From positions 1 to 64,000 of the forward strand of contig CALXNA010000016.1 in NCBI GenBank assembly GCA_944389615.1: DNA of 64,000 nucleotides. Direction: 5' to 3'. Under the pieces are notes generated by a model. That model ran no database searches. It saw only the letters and a list, made by a program, of their open reading frames with translations, and was not told the DNA's origin. Made by a program: the position numbers and the translations under genes. Of this stretch, positions 1-8,630 are shown piece by piece (the stretch's first letter is position 1; every line of letters begins with the position of its first letter). The stretch comes from an uncultured Anaerobiospirillum sp. Lineage in GTDB: Bacteria > Pseudomonadota > Gammaproteobacteria > Enterobacterales > Succinivibrionaceae.

Positions 1-43
1 ATGTCTAAGCATCATCTCGGTATTGCCGCTTTCATCCCTACGC

Positions 44-271
44 TTACGCATAGGGAATTTCGCGGCATTTAGTTAAAAGTAAGTCCAGCGGGCGATAGAA
101 GCTCTCGCCTGCTACCACGATCAAGACGCTCAGGACGCCTACGCCCACGCTGCAACTGACGACTACTGCCAGAAAGGGCGAGTCCATCTGCCGCTTCAGA
201 TTGCCATTGGCGGCAGCTTGCAGCGGGATGATCCCACCTGCGATGAAGGCCAAAGCCAACCAAGTGAACAT
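44..271 (-). pseudogene. Truncated YdcZ/DUF606-type DMT membrane transporter
   Basis: The 75-residue product begins MFTWLALAFIAGG and has two hydrophobic segments (about residues 3-20 and 35-55) separated by a short NGNLKRQMDSPF loop, as at the start of YdcZ/DUF606 small-molecule exporters. Those are usually near 140-150 residues with four to five membrane spans, so this covers about half. A GGAGGG ribosome site lies just ahead of the ATG at 271, so the front of the gene looks intact. The frame stops after REIPYA, next to a small palindrome at 39-58, and nothing recognisable follows in the remaining 43 bases. A frameshift or truncation is the simplest reading; a short divergent functional protein is possible. 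Confidence 0.5.
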
Positions 272-528
272 TGTGCTACCCTCCTTATACCCCAAAAGGG
301 CATCCCCTTACTATGGCACGGGGTTTATCTATATGCAAACTCGCCCCGTCCTTGGGCGCAGGATACGTGAGGTGAGCGCGGCGAACCGCCGCGCCACGCA
401 GATGGCGCGCTAGGCGCAGCTGCAACGCACACGGAGCGTGCGGGCGCTGAGGACGCGCAGCGTGTGCGCGCGAGCTGTGGTGCGGGCGCTCCGGTGCGCG
501 AGCTGTGGTGCGGGCTATGGCGCGTGGG
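272..528. repeat. GC-rich spacer with a 20-bp direct repeat
   Basis: The spacer between the transporter fragment and the phosphoesterase is very GC-rich. It holds two copies of GCGCGAGCTGTGGTGCGGGC at 468-487 and 496-515, plus two GGGCTATGGCGCG words at 512-537. No gene is seen. Confidence 0.5.
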
Positions 529-1854
529 CTATGGCGCGCGGCGCAAGGTAAAGCGCGTGATCTCAGCCGGTACTAAGACGCGGCACGAGAAGCCCGACCA
601 AATGCCGGTGCCGTTGGAGACGTAGAGCTTAGTGCGCGCGTTGACCTGATAGAGGCCTGAGACGTAGCCTAAGTTGAAGTGGGCGATGAGCGGCTGCAAA
701 AAGAACATGGTACCGCCATGGGTGTGGCCGGTGAGCACTAAGTCGACCTCCGGGTTTTGCTCTATGATGGTCGGCTCGTGGGCGAGCAGAATCTTGACCA
801 CATCATCGCTGGCGCTGACATCGCTTAAGGCGTCAGTAACAAAGGAGGAAAGGTTCAGCGCCGCGCTGCCTGCCGCTACCCCCACTGCGGTTACATGGTC
901 TGTCCAGTGGCTCGCGGCAGCTTCGGTGAAGGGATAAGGACGTACCGTCTTTAAAGCCTGAGCGACATCAGCGCCGTCAGCCCGGCCTAAGCCGTGGCGT
1001 GGGTCAGGCACCCCGGCGATGGCAAGGGGTACCTTGAGCAAGCGTACATGCTCGTTGTCTAAGAAGGTAATGCCTTGCGCTTCCCACGTCTTAAGCCAAG
1101 CGTCTGCGCCCGAGTAGTACTCGTGATTGCCCGTAACCGCGAGCACGCCGTAGGTGGCCTTGAGGTCGTTGAGCGGCAAGAACTCATCTTTGAGCTCAGA
1201 GACCCGGCCGTCGACCAAGTCGCCGGTGATGACCACCAAGTCAGGCTGCAGCTCATTGCTCGCGGCGACGACGCCTGCGAGGAAGTCGCGCTTGAGGATC
1301 GGGCCAATATGCAAGTCCGTCAGTTGCACCACGGTAAAGCCCTCAAGCTCCTCGGGCAGATCCTTGATCGCAATCTCCTGCTCGACGACGGCCGGTACTG
1401 AGAACTGGCTGATGGTGCCGCCAAAGCCTGCGATCAAGGATACCGCGGCAATGGCACCGTGCACTAAGAGCCGGGGCCGCCCTGCGCCGCGGCGGGCGTT
1501 GACGAAGATGGCGCCTTGCGTGGTGACGGCGGTGCTATGCAGCGCAGGATGCGTCGGCGTGCGCTTTAACTTGCGATAGAGCCAGCTGCCCAGCAAGATG
1601 AGGTCTTTGATGAGGGCCATCAGCACCATCAGCATCAGCGCCGAGTAGGCCGCTTCGAGCGCAACGATGAGGGACGGGGGCAGGTCGGGCATCAGCACCG
1701 AGCCAAAGTGCTCGTACACCACGTATTTGAGCCCGAAGGCGAGCACGATGGCGCCCAAGATGAGCTTGAGGCCGGTCTTAATCCTCAGGGGCCACACCAG
1801 TGAGACTAAGGCATAGATGACGAAGATCGCCGCGGAGATGTGCAGTACGCCCAT
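529..1854 (-). CDS. Membrane-anchored calcineurin-like metallophosphoesterase (YkuE/YaeI type)
   Basis: The 441-residue protein has several hydrophobic segments in its first 150 residues. A metallophosphoesterase domain follows with its metal-binding motifs in order: TDLHIG (about 176), GDLVDG (about 210), GNHEYY (about 243), LAHEP, and GHTHGG (about 371). The family hydrolyses phosphoesters with a two-metal centre; the membrane-bound YkuE/YaeI type acts on lipid phosphates such as UDP-diacylglucosamine, but the substrate here is not known. The reading frame extends to a TTG at 1884. The ATG at 1854 is preferred because GTAGGAG lies immediately ahead of it. It is divergent from the SctK-like gene. 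Confidence 0.85.
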   Translation of the reverse strand: MGVLHISAAIFVIYALVSLVWPLRIKTGLKLILGAIVLAFGLKYVVYEHFGSVLMPDLPPSLIVALEAAYSALMLMVLMALIKDLILLGSWLYRKLKRTPTHPALHSTAVTTQGAIFVNARRGAGRPRLLVHGAIAAVSLIAGFGGTISQFSVPAVVEQEIAIKDLPEELEGFTVVQLTDLHIGPILKRDFLAGVVAASNELQPDLVVITGDLVDGRVSELKDEFLPLNDLKATYGVLAVTGNHEYYSGADAWLKTWEAQGITFLDNEHVRLLKVPLAIAGVPDPRHGLGRADGADVAQALKTVRPYPFTEAAASHWTDHVTAVGVAAGSAALNLSSFVTDALSDVSASDDVVKILLAHEPTIIEQNPEVDLVLTGHTHGGTMFFLQPLIAHFNLGYVSGLYQVNARTKLYVSNGTGIWSGFSCRVLVPAEITRFTLRRAP

Positions 1855-2189
1855 GCTGACTCCTACCAAGATGAAACGAACCAAGCTGCCACACGGTGGC
1901 GTTGGTCAAATTATAGGGCAGAGCGCGGCGCGCTTCATTAGCCATTTGTCTTGCGCGTTTGTCTATTTTTCTCACGAAGGCGCTGCTCCGCCCGGCGCTG
2001 GGGCCTGCGCGACGGTCTGCGCGCAGGTGCGCGGTGTCCTGCGCTCAGGTGCGCGGTGGCCTGAGCGCCGACCGTGCAACCGGCCGCAAACGAGCGCAGG
2101 TGCGCGTGTTAAGGCATACGCCATGCTTGGCACAGTCTTTGGAACTAGTTCGATTTTGTTTTGTCAGCAATTGCTTAAGGGGCATAGCT
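1855..2189. other. Divergent intergenic region
   Basis: This 335-bp gap separates two divergent genes and should hold both promoters; no clear -35/-10 pair was found. It includes a partial repeat, CAGGTGCGCGGTG followed by (T/G)CCTG, twice about 25 bp apart near 2023-2063. Confidence 0.4.
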
Positions 2190-3638
2190 ATGGCCATGAG
2201 CCCATACTACGTGCAGTACTTGTTAACGCAAGGCGACCTCTTCGGGCGCATCTTGAGCTTTAATGCGGACTTTGCCGCCAAGCAGCGTACCTTACGCCAA
2301 CAAGACCCCAGTACCATTACTGACAGTCTCTATCGCTTGCATCCGGAGCTGGCGCGCTTTCACGAAGAGCACAACATCTCCTATTACTTCGAGCGCCCGG
2401 TCGATCGTTATTGCCTGCTCAAAAACGACGAGCTCGACCGCCTCATCATCTATCTCGGTGCCTGTATCAGCGCCCAGCAGCTTGCGCGCATCACGGAGCA
2501 AAGCGAGCTTGACCAAGTCTACGAGGAGATTGGGCGCGAGGTCTACAACTTCGCCTTGGACTACGGCTACCTCATCAAGAACTTCGACTACGAGCCCAAT
2601 CTCGCGGCCTTAAAGCAGGACTGCTCATATCTGGGCCTGTGCGCGCTCAAAGGCCTCAGCGTCCTGTTTAGCTCCCAAGAGCTCGGCGCCTACTTTACCG
2701 ACAAGCTCATCGCCTACACCAAAGAGCGCAAACTCAACCCGAGTATCATCACGGCGCACACCCACGTCTTAAGCCCGGTCGATACGCCTGCGACCTTGAT
2801 GAAGGCACCCGCCCCTGAGGTCATGAACACGCCGGTGCAATACGCCCCGATCGACGCGCATCCAGCGCGCAATCCAGCCCAAGCGCTAAGCACCAAGGAC
2901 AAGGCCAAGGGCCTTGACGATCCGGTCATGAAGGGCCCGGCCCTGACCAACGCCGATTTGGCGCAGCGCCGCCTTGAGCTTGAGAGCAAGCGGCAAGGTA
3001 AGAAGGTCAACCCCACCCCCTTTGAGCACATCAAAGGCCCGACCTTTGGTGTCATCGGTGGTACCAAGGTCGTGGCCATGTCCGATGGCGTCAACGCCTA
3101 CCTCATCGACAGCGACGAAGACCGCGCTCACATCGAGGCCACGCTCGCGCAGTACACCCCCGAGCAGCTGGAGGCCATGACTCATCATCAGCCCAAGCCA
3201 GATGAGGCGCCCAGCGCCGTGCTCTCTGCGCTCGAGGCGCAGCAGGCCAACCCACCGGCTGCCGCACCCACAGCTGAACCTACTGCGGAGTCTGCGCACG
3301 CCGCCGAGCCTGTTCCCGCGTCTGCTCCCGCCGCCGCGGCGCCTGCGGTCGAGCACGTGGCCGGGCCTGCGCCGCTTGATACTGCGCCGCTGGATTATGC
3401 CCAGACTGCCCTGTATGCCGGGATTAACACCAAGGAGCGCCGCGCCTTCCGCGCCGCTTCGCGGCGCCAGCACGAAGCCTTCAACGAGTTGGTAGCGCCG
3501 CCCGAGCGCACGCGCGAGGCCTTAGAGCACGAGACCTTGGTGACCTTGGACTTTAGCCCTAACCAAGTCTTGGAGCTGAGCACCCTGATCTTAGAGAGTC
3601 AGATCAACGAGTGCTGGTACGAGTACCTGCGCCCATAG
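2190..3638 (+). CDS. SctK/YscK-like domain protein with Pro/Ala-rich tail (function uncertain)
   Basis: This is a 482-residue soluble protein. Residues about 1-185 follow the helical pattern of type III secretion sorting-platform proteins SctK (YscK, OrgA, MxiK): a run 'CLLKNDELDRLIIYLGAC', then an amphipathic helix, then 'EEIGREVYNFALDYG' and a second Leu-rich helix. The rest is low-complexity, rich in Pro, Ala and Lys, with a short conserved C-terminal helix. No other secretion gene lies nearby, so a role in type III secretion is only suggested. The frame is open from 1959, but the ATG at 2190 has AAGGGG eight bases upstream, and the extra N-terminus looks like translated spacer. Family usual length is near 210, so the tail is an addition. 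Confidence 0.45.
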   Translation: MAMSPYYVQYLLTQGDLFGRILSFNADFAAKQRTLRQQDPSTITDSLYRLHPELARFHEEHNISYYFERPVDRYCLLKNDELDRLIIYLGACISAQQLARITEQSELDQVYEEIGREVYNFALDYGYLIKNFDYEPNLAALKQDCSYLGLCALKGLSVLFSSQELGAYFTDKLIAYTKERKLNPSIITAHTHVLSPVDTPATLMKAPAPEVMNTPVQYAPIDAHPARNPAQALSTKDKAKGLDDPVMKGPALTNADLAQRRLELESKRQGKKVNPTPFEHIKGPTFGVIGGTKVVAMSDGVNAYLIDSDEDRAHIEATLAQYTPEQLEAMTHHQPKPDEAPSAVLSALEAQQANPPAAAPTAEPTAESAHAAEPVPASAPAAAAPAVEHVAGPAPLDTAPLDYAQTALYAGINTKERRAFRAASRRQHEAFNELVAPPERTREALEHETLVTLDFSPNQVLELSTLILESQINECWYEYLRP

Positions 3639-4815
3639 TCAGCTCTGCGGTGCACTCAGGAGTGTGTACGGTCACCAAGGGGCAGGTGACGGCGTGCCTT
3701 TGCTAACTGTTACGGGCGGCTGTCGAGTTGGCGACAAGGTGTACCGTCTTGGGGGCGAGGGGGCGTCGGAAGTGGGTTGTCAGATAGCAGAGCTAAAGTG
3801 CAAACTAGATACAGTAAAAATCTTTTTCGTAGCGGTTGAACACAAGTGAACTTTACGCAAAAGTTGAGCTGCGTCATAGCTGAGAAGATGAGCTGCCCTG
3901 TGGACTAAATTACGTAACTAGGGGTGATAAAGGGCGCTGCGCCGGGCTTTAGCTCAGCTGTTACTTTGAGCTTATGGGGGCGCAGGCGCCGCAGGGATGG
4001 CTAGGGGCGCCTGCTGGGACGGTAGGCTTAGGTGGGGGGCACGGGCGCAACTTGCCAGTTGGCAAGTGAAAGCACATGGGGAGCCAATTGCGTCATTGCT
4101 CACGTCAGGCAGGTGGGGCGTTATTTTTGCGCTTGGCGCTGGGCTAGGTGCAACAGCGTGCTTTTTGAGCATGGGCGCGCGCGCCCTAAAGCACGGCCAT
4201 CGGGGGTGGCCGGGGAGCAGCTTAGTGGCCTGCGCACTGAGCGCGCGGCCACCGGGGCAGTGCGGAGCAGGCGGCGCCTTGAGGTACCGTTTGTGGTTGG
4301 TAGTGTACCTATGATGAGGTGAGGGCGCATCGTGATTGGTGGGGTATGGGACGCTAGGGCCTAGCCGGGCGCGGGGATAATGTTTGTATCTATAGCAGCG
4401 CTCTAACCGCATGGCTATTAGTGTTGCGGTCAGTTGCTGCCTGTCATTTTTTTGCCTCACTGGCACACACTGTGCAAAGCCCAGACAGGTGAGTTGGAAT
4501 TGCACCGAAAAGGCGCATTGAGCTCTAGTGACAGCAGGAGTCAGCAGGAGTCAACTGAGGGTAGCGGCAGCGCGAGCCCCATTTGACGTGCGCTCCACTG
4601 CGATGAGCAATTTTAGTGCATCTAGGTTGCATGCCCCCGGATACATATACCGCTTTGAGCTGCCTCAGCTCAAGACTGACTAAGCGCAAGGCCCCCGCCC
4701 AGCTTACGCAGTGAGACTGCGCCGAATCCACTTGAGGTAACCCTAGACCTGAAGTGGGGCGCGGGCAGGCCTTGTCACGGGCTGCCCTCTGCCGCAGAGG
4801 ACAGCACGAGGCACG
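3639..4815. other. Long intergenic region, nothing supported
   Basis: This 1.18-kb stretch contains only short overlapping open frames on both strands with no ribosome sites, motifs or consistent codon use. Small GC-rich inverted words occur around 3930-3995. No gene, repeat or RNA is supported. Confidence 0.4.
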
Positions 4816-6741
4816 ATGAGCTTGCCCTTGGGCATAACGATTAGGTTTGGACTGGACTTTAGCTCTATGCAGGATCGTAACAGGCTAAGAGACGAATTGA
4901 TGCAGCAGGTCTACGGCCCTCACTTCGATGAGGCTAAGTCCGATGCCGAGGTCTTAAGCCTTATCAAAAACCTCGAGCAGGGGATGGCCCGGGATCAGGC
5001 CTTGAATGCTGACTTAAGCCCAGAGCAGATGGCGGCTTTGCTCGCGCGCGAAGAGTACGAGCGTGCCGCCTTAGAGACGGCCTTGACCTTCCCGTACCTC
5101 GACGATGCCGCCAAGGCTGAGGCCGTGCGCAAATACGGTGTCTTTGGCATTCAGCCCGAGCAATTTGAGGACGCTGCGGGTGATGATGCCGCAAGCGCAG
5201 ATGCGCTCGAGGATGTGGACGATGAGGCGGTAAGCGCGGACGCTGCTGAGGACGAGGTAAGCGAAGACGAGGCTGATGAGGTCGAAGCTGGTGAGGCCAT
5301 AGCGCCGGAGGCGGCGCCGCCCGAGCAGGGCACCTCGGGCTCGGTGCACTATCACAGTCCGTTTAGCTATGAGTTTTGGGAGCTCAAGAACGTCCAAGCG
5401 ACCATGAACCTGCGCTCGATCTACAAGTCGCGCGGCGTGTCGCGTCGGCTTGCTAAGACCACGCCTGCGGCCAAGTATCGCGGATCGCGCTATGCCATGG
5501 CCCCCGAAGTCTTAGCCGATATCAAGGAGCTCAACAGCCGCGGCCTGTCGCTTGAGGATATCGCCACCCAAGTGCAGGCGCACTTTAAGATTCAGTGCTC
5601 GGTCAATCGCTTAAGCACGCTACTGCGCTATGGCCTGCGTGAGCTCAACGACTTTAACCAGCGCACGCTCAATCCCTGCTTTCCTTTGATCTATGTGGAT
5701 GTCGTACCGCTGCGCATGCTCACCAGCGCCAATTTGCTGGTCGAGCACCCCTTCTTTTTCATGATGGGCTTAGACTTCAAAGGCGACAAAGAGCTGCTTA
5801 AGGTCTTCACTTTGCCTAAAGACTACCAAGAGCCGGGGGTGCAGGCGCAGATGTGGCAGCGCGCTCTGAGCGACCTCAAGGCGCGCGGTATGGTTGACCC
5901 CATTTACTTTGTGACCGGCGCGGTCACGGAGTTTGGGGAAGCGCTGCGTGAGGTCTACCCGCAGGCGATCTATCAGCGTAGCACTAACACCATCCTAAGC
6001 GAGGCTATCAGCCTGATTGGCCCGGGCGTTCCGGCCTCTGAGCTCAATGACTTTAGCAATAACTTCAGGAACTTGGCCTCGTGCAAGACCTTGCTTGAGT
6101 GCATGAAGCTCTTTGCTATCTATGAGCGCAGGTGGCAGGGCCGTTTGCCCGGTGCCGCTGCCGCCATCGAGTTCTTGCGCCGCAACTTCGTGTTCTTTGA
6201 GCAGTACTATGCGGCCGAGCCCGCGATCCGCGCCTCGATGCGCGCGACCAAGCCGCTTGATAACATCATCAACAACGTGCGCCGCGCCATCCGCAATGAC
6301 CACAGCTATCTCTTCTGCGATGCACTCCACACGCTCTGCCGCGTGCTCGAAATCGAGCGCTACTACACCGTGACGCGCCGTCCGGTGCAGTGGCGCCGTG
6401 CGCTCAAAGCGATGCTCGATGATCCCTACACCAGTAAGATCATCGGCAAGTACTTAAGTCCCGATGATGTGCGCCTTTCCGAGCGCAGCGTCAAGCGCGA
6501 CTTGGCCAACCTGCGCTCAGGTGCCCATAAGGTTGACTCAGCGGTGCTGCAAAGCGCCCTCGCTGAGCAAGAACGCTTAGAGCAGGAGCGTTTAGAGCAG
6601 GCCGCAGCCGCGGAGAGTGCGGTGCCTGACGCTCCAGCGAGCGCCGCACCCGACGCGCCTGAGAGTGCCGAGCGCGTAGAGCGAGCAGCTGCGGACGCTC
6701 CTGAGGGCACTGCTCCGGCGGAGCCTCACTCTGAGGAGTAG
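4816..6741 (+). CDS. IS256/Mutator transposase-derived protein, probably domesticated
   Basis: The 641-residue product has an acidic segment (about residues 120-170, Asp/Glu/Ala), an HTH-like stretch (about 230-270, 'LNSRGLSLEDIATQVQAHF'), then a region that aligns by eye with IS256-family transposases to about residue 525. 'FPLIYVDVVPLRM' matches the first catalytic strand, with D295 kept. 'GLDFKGDKELLKVF' and 'LSDLKARGMVDPIYFVTGAV' match the next strands, but the second catalytic Asp is Gly368, and the Cys/His pair after QR is gone (QRSTNT). The third catalytic Glu aligns with D482 in 'KPLDNIINNVRRAI'. No terminal repeats were recognised, and 100-200 extra residues flank the core, including an Ala/Glu/Pro tail. 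GAGG precedes the ATG by four bases. I infer a transposase fold reused for DNA binding; the role is unknown. Confidence 0.6.
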   Translation: MSLPLGITIRFGLDFSSMQDRNRLRDELMQQVYGPHFDEAKSDAEVLSLIKNLEQGMARDQALNADLSPEQMAALLAREEYERAALETALTFPYLDDAAKAEAVRKYGVFGIQPEQFEDAAGDDAASADALEDVDDEAVSADAAEDEVSEDEADEVEAGEAIAPEAAPPEQGTSGSVHYHSPFSYEFWELKNVQATMNLRSIYKSRGVSRRLAKTTPAAKYRGSRYAMAPEVLADIKELNSRGLSLEDIATQVQAHFKIQCSVNRLSTLLRYGLRELNDFNQRTLNPCFPLIYVDVVPLRMLTSANLLVEHPFFFMMGLDFKGDKELLKVFTLPKDYQEPGVQAQMWQRALSDLKARGMVDPIYFVTGAVTEFGEALREVYPQAIYQRSTNTILSEAISLIGPGVPASELNDFSNNFRNLASCKTLLECMKLFAIYERRWQGRLPGAAAAIEFLRRNFVFFEQYYAAEPAIRASMRATKPLDNIINNVRRAIRNDHSYLFCDALHTLCRVLEIERYYTVTRRPVQWRRALKAMLDDPYTSKIIGKYLSPDDVRLSERSVKRDLANLRSGAHKVDSAVLQSALAEQERLEQERLEQAAAAESAVPDAPASAAPDAPESAERVERAAADAPEGTAPAEPHSEE

Positions 6742-7315
6742 GGCGTGCCCTAGGTTGGAGCGCTGGTTGGTGCTATGGTTTTGCTGCCATCGCTGCGCGG
6801 GCTGGGCAGATGGCGGGCCTAATTCGGCCTGCCCTAAAATGAGAACTTTGTTGCAAAACACGCTGTAAGCTTTGCACCGCTTTGCATTACGTTTGCTTAG
6901 GCCGCGCTGCTTGTGGTAAGGTTAACATGCACTACTAAGTGATTGCGGGCAAAGGCGCTGCCGGTTGACCGGAAGTGCCTGCGTCCAGAGGGATAGAACT
7001 TCACTTAGCTTACCTTGAGCCAACGAACCATGGACTGAGTGCTTTAACGGAAGGGATAGCCATTAAAGCAGCAGGAGCTTCGCTCTTGTGTCACGGCAAG
7101 CATTCATTAACTTACGCCTGTAGTGCGGGGTAATGTAGTGCGCGGCTCAAGGTGGTGCCTTCGGTACAGGTGGTGTATTCGTACCGCTAGGCTTGCTCAG
7201 GCAAGTCTCCGCTTACTTGAAGCTAGCTTAGGCTAGCTTTTCTTGTTTTTGGCCACTAGCGGTAGGCTCCACTGGGCCCTAAAAACAGGCATTAGGAAGG
7301 GTTTTGAGGTTGGTT
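6742..7315. other. Intergenic region ahead of the LacI-type regulator
   Basis: No gene is seen in this 574-bp stretch. It contains one hairpin with a T-rich tail (listed separately at 7219-7250) and presumably the promoter of the LacI-type gene, which may be autoregulated; no operator palindrome was firmly identified. Confidence 0.4.
7219..7250 (+). terminator. Terminator-like hairpin ahead of the LacI-type gene
   Basis: AAGCTAGC and GCTAGCTT form an inverted repeat with a short loop, followed by TTCTTGTTTTT. It lies 66 bp before the regulator start, so it could end upstream transcription or act as a leader attenuator. Confidence 0.45.
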
Positions 7316-8260
7316 ATGGCCACTAATACACAGATTGCACGAGAACTGGGAATCTCGGTGGCTACTGTTTCGCGGGCCTTAACCCGACCTGAAATGGTGG
7401 CGGCCGATACGCGCGAGCGCATCTTGGCTAAAGCCCGAGCCTTAGGACTCAAGCCCGAAGTGAAGGGCAAGCTGCCCAGTGCCGACAAGCTCCTCGGCGT
7501 TATCATCGCCGATCTCAATAATCCCTTCTCGGCGGGGATCTTAAACGCAGTCAGTGAGCGCGCGCGCGAAGACGATGTCCATGTCATCTTGGGGGTGAGC
7601 AACGAGAGCGCGGTGGTCGAGCGCAAGCTCCTCTCGGACTTCAACCACTACGACTTGATGGGCCTCATTGCCATGCCGGTGGGGGCGCCCTTGACGGTCA
7701 ATCTCAATTGCCGCAATGTGGTCACGGTCGATCGCCCGTGGGAGGATAAGGATTACAAGTGCGCCTTGCTCGATAACGCCAAGGCCGTAGCCCTTGCCTA
7801 CGAGCACTTAACGGCGCGCGGCCACGAGCACATTGCCTTCTTGTCGGGCAAGTCCATCCTCTACACCTTCCGCGAGCGCCTGCAGGCGGCCCGCGCCTAT
7901 GGCCTTGAGTGCTTTGAGCTTGACGCCTTAGAGTACAGCGAGCTCTACAACCAAGCGATCATGCGCGCCGACATTCTGCTCAAGCGCCCGCAGGAGCGGC
8001 CGACCGCCATCATCACCGCCAACAACGCCATCACCTCGGGCGTGGTCTATGCGCTCACCCAGCGCAACGTCTTGATGCCGCAGGACATGGCCTTAGTCTC
8101 GATCGGCGACCCCGATTGGTGCCGCTTTTTCCCTGCCCCGATCACCGCGGTCAAGCTCCCGGACATGGAGCTGGGCTACTGCGCCTACGATATGTTAAAG
8201 CGCGCCGATCCGCGCGTGCAGTTGATCGAGCCGAGCCTTGAGATCCGCTCGTCGAGCTAA
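7316..8260 (+). CDS. LacI/GalR-family transcriptional regulator
   Basis: The 314-residue product starts with the family's HTH and hinge: 'TNTQIARELGISVATVSRAL' (residues 3-22), then 'ERILAKARALGLKPE'. A periplasmic-binding-protein-like sensor domain follows, with 'GVIIADLNNPFSAGIL', 'HIAFLSG' and 'ALVSIGDPDW'. Such proteins repress or activate sugar genes in response to a sugar or sugar phosphate; the effector cannot be read here. A TTG at 7304 would add four residues; the ATG at 7316 with GAGG six bases upstream is preferred. The end of the gene is directly duplicated in the DNA that follows (8261-8280). Confidence 0.9.
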   Translation: MATNTQIARELGISVATVSRALTRPEMVAADTRERILAKARALGLKPEVKGKLPSADKLLGVIIADLNNPFSAGILNAVSERAREDDVHVILGVSNESAVVERKLLSDFNHYDLMGLIAMPVGAPLTVNLNCRNVVTVDRPWEDKDYKCALLDNAKAVALAYEHLTARGHEHIAFLSGKSILYTFRERLQAARAYGLECFELDALEYSELYNQAIMRADILLKRPQERPTAIITANNAITSGVVYALTQRNVLMPQDMALVSIGDPDWCRFFPAPITAVKLPDMELGYCAYDMLKRADPRVQLIEPSLEIRSSS

Positions 8261-8280
8261 AGATCTGCTCGTCAAGCTAA
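8241..8280 (+). repeat. 20-bp tandem duplication spanning the lacI-type stop codon
   Basis: AGATCCGCTCGTCGAGCTAA (8241-8260, the last six codons and the stop) is followed at once by AGATCTGCTCGTCAAGCTAA (8261-8280), differing at two positions. Confidence 0.8.
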
Positions 8281-8630
8281 GCGGCAAGATCCATCTTTTG
8301 GATTATGCACCGTTTAAGCGCATGACACCCGGGGTATCGTGCTTTTGCCGTTATAATCGCGCCATCGCATTATCTGAGAGGTCGCGGAGTCTTGCTCTAC
8401 GCCTGAGGCCACAGGCGTAAGGGCCGTTATCAGTTCGAGCACCTTGCTCTGCGTCCCTGAGGTCATGCCCCCTCCTGCCCAGCTCATTGCGCGCGTAGCG
8501 CTCGGCCAAACTGAGTTTGGGGTGAGGAGCAATCAGGATGGCCGCAAGTCCGCGATTTTAGCCGCGCGGCCCGAGCCGTGCAAGCTGGCGCGGAGCCTAA
8601 GCCATCCCATGTCTGTGGTAACAATGCTCA
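8281..8630. other. Intergenic region with a TATAAT box
   Basis: No gene is seen. A perfect TATAAT lies at 8352-8357 but no good -35 box sits at the right distance. It is 274 bp ahead of the first Bcr/CflA gene. Confidence 0.35.

Noticed and set aside
1075..1579. Long antisense frames inside the phosphoesterase gene
   Set aside because: Shadow frames caused by high GC; the minus-strand gene has clear motifs.
3664..4730. Several overlapping open frames of 60-180 codons on both strands
   Set aside because: No ribosome sites, no recognisable motifs and mutual overlap; consistent with chance frames in GC-rich DNA.
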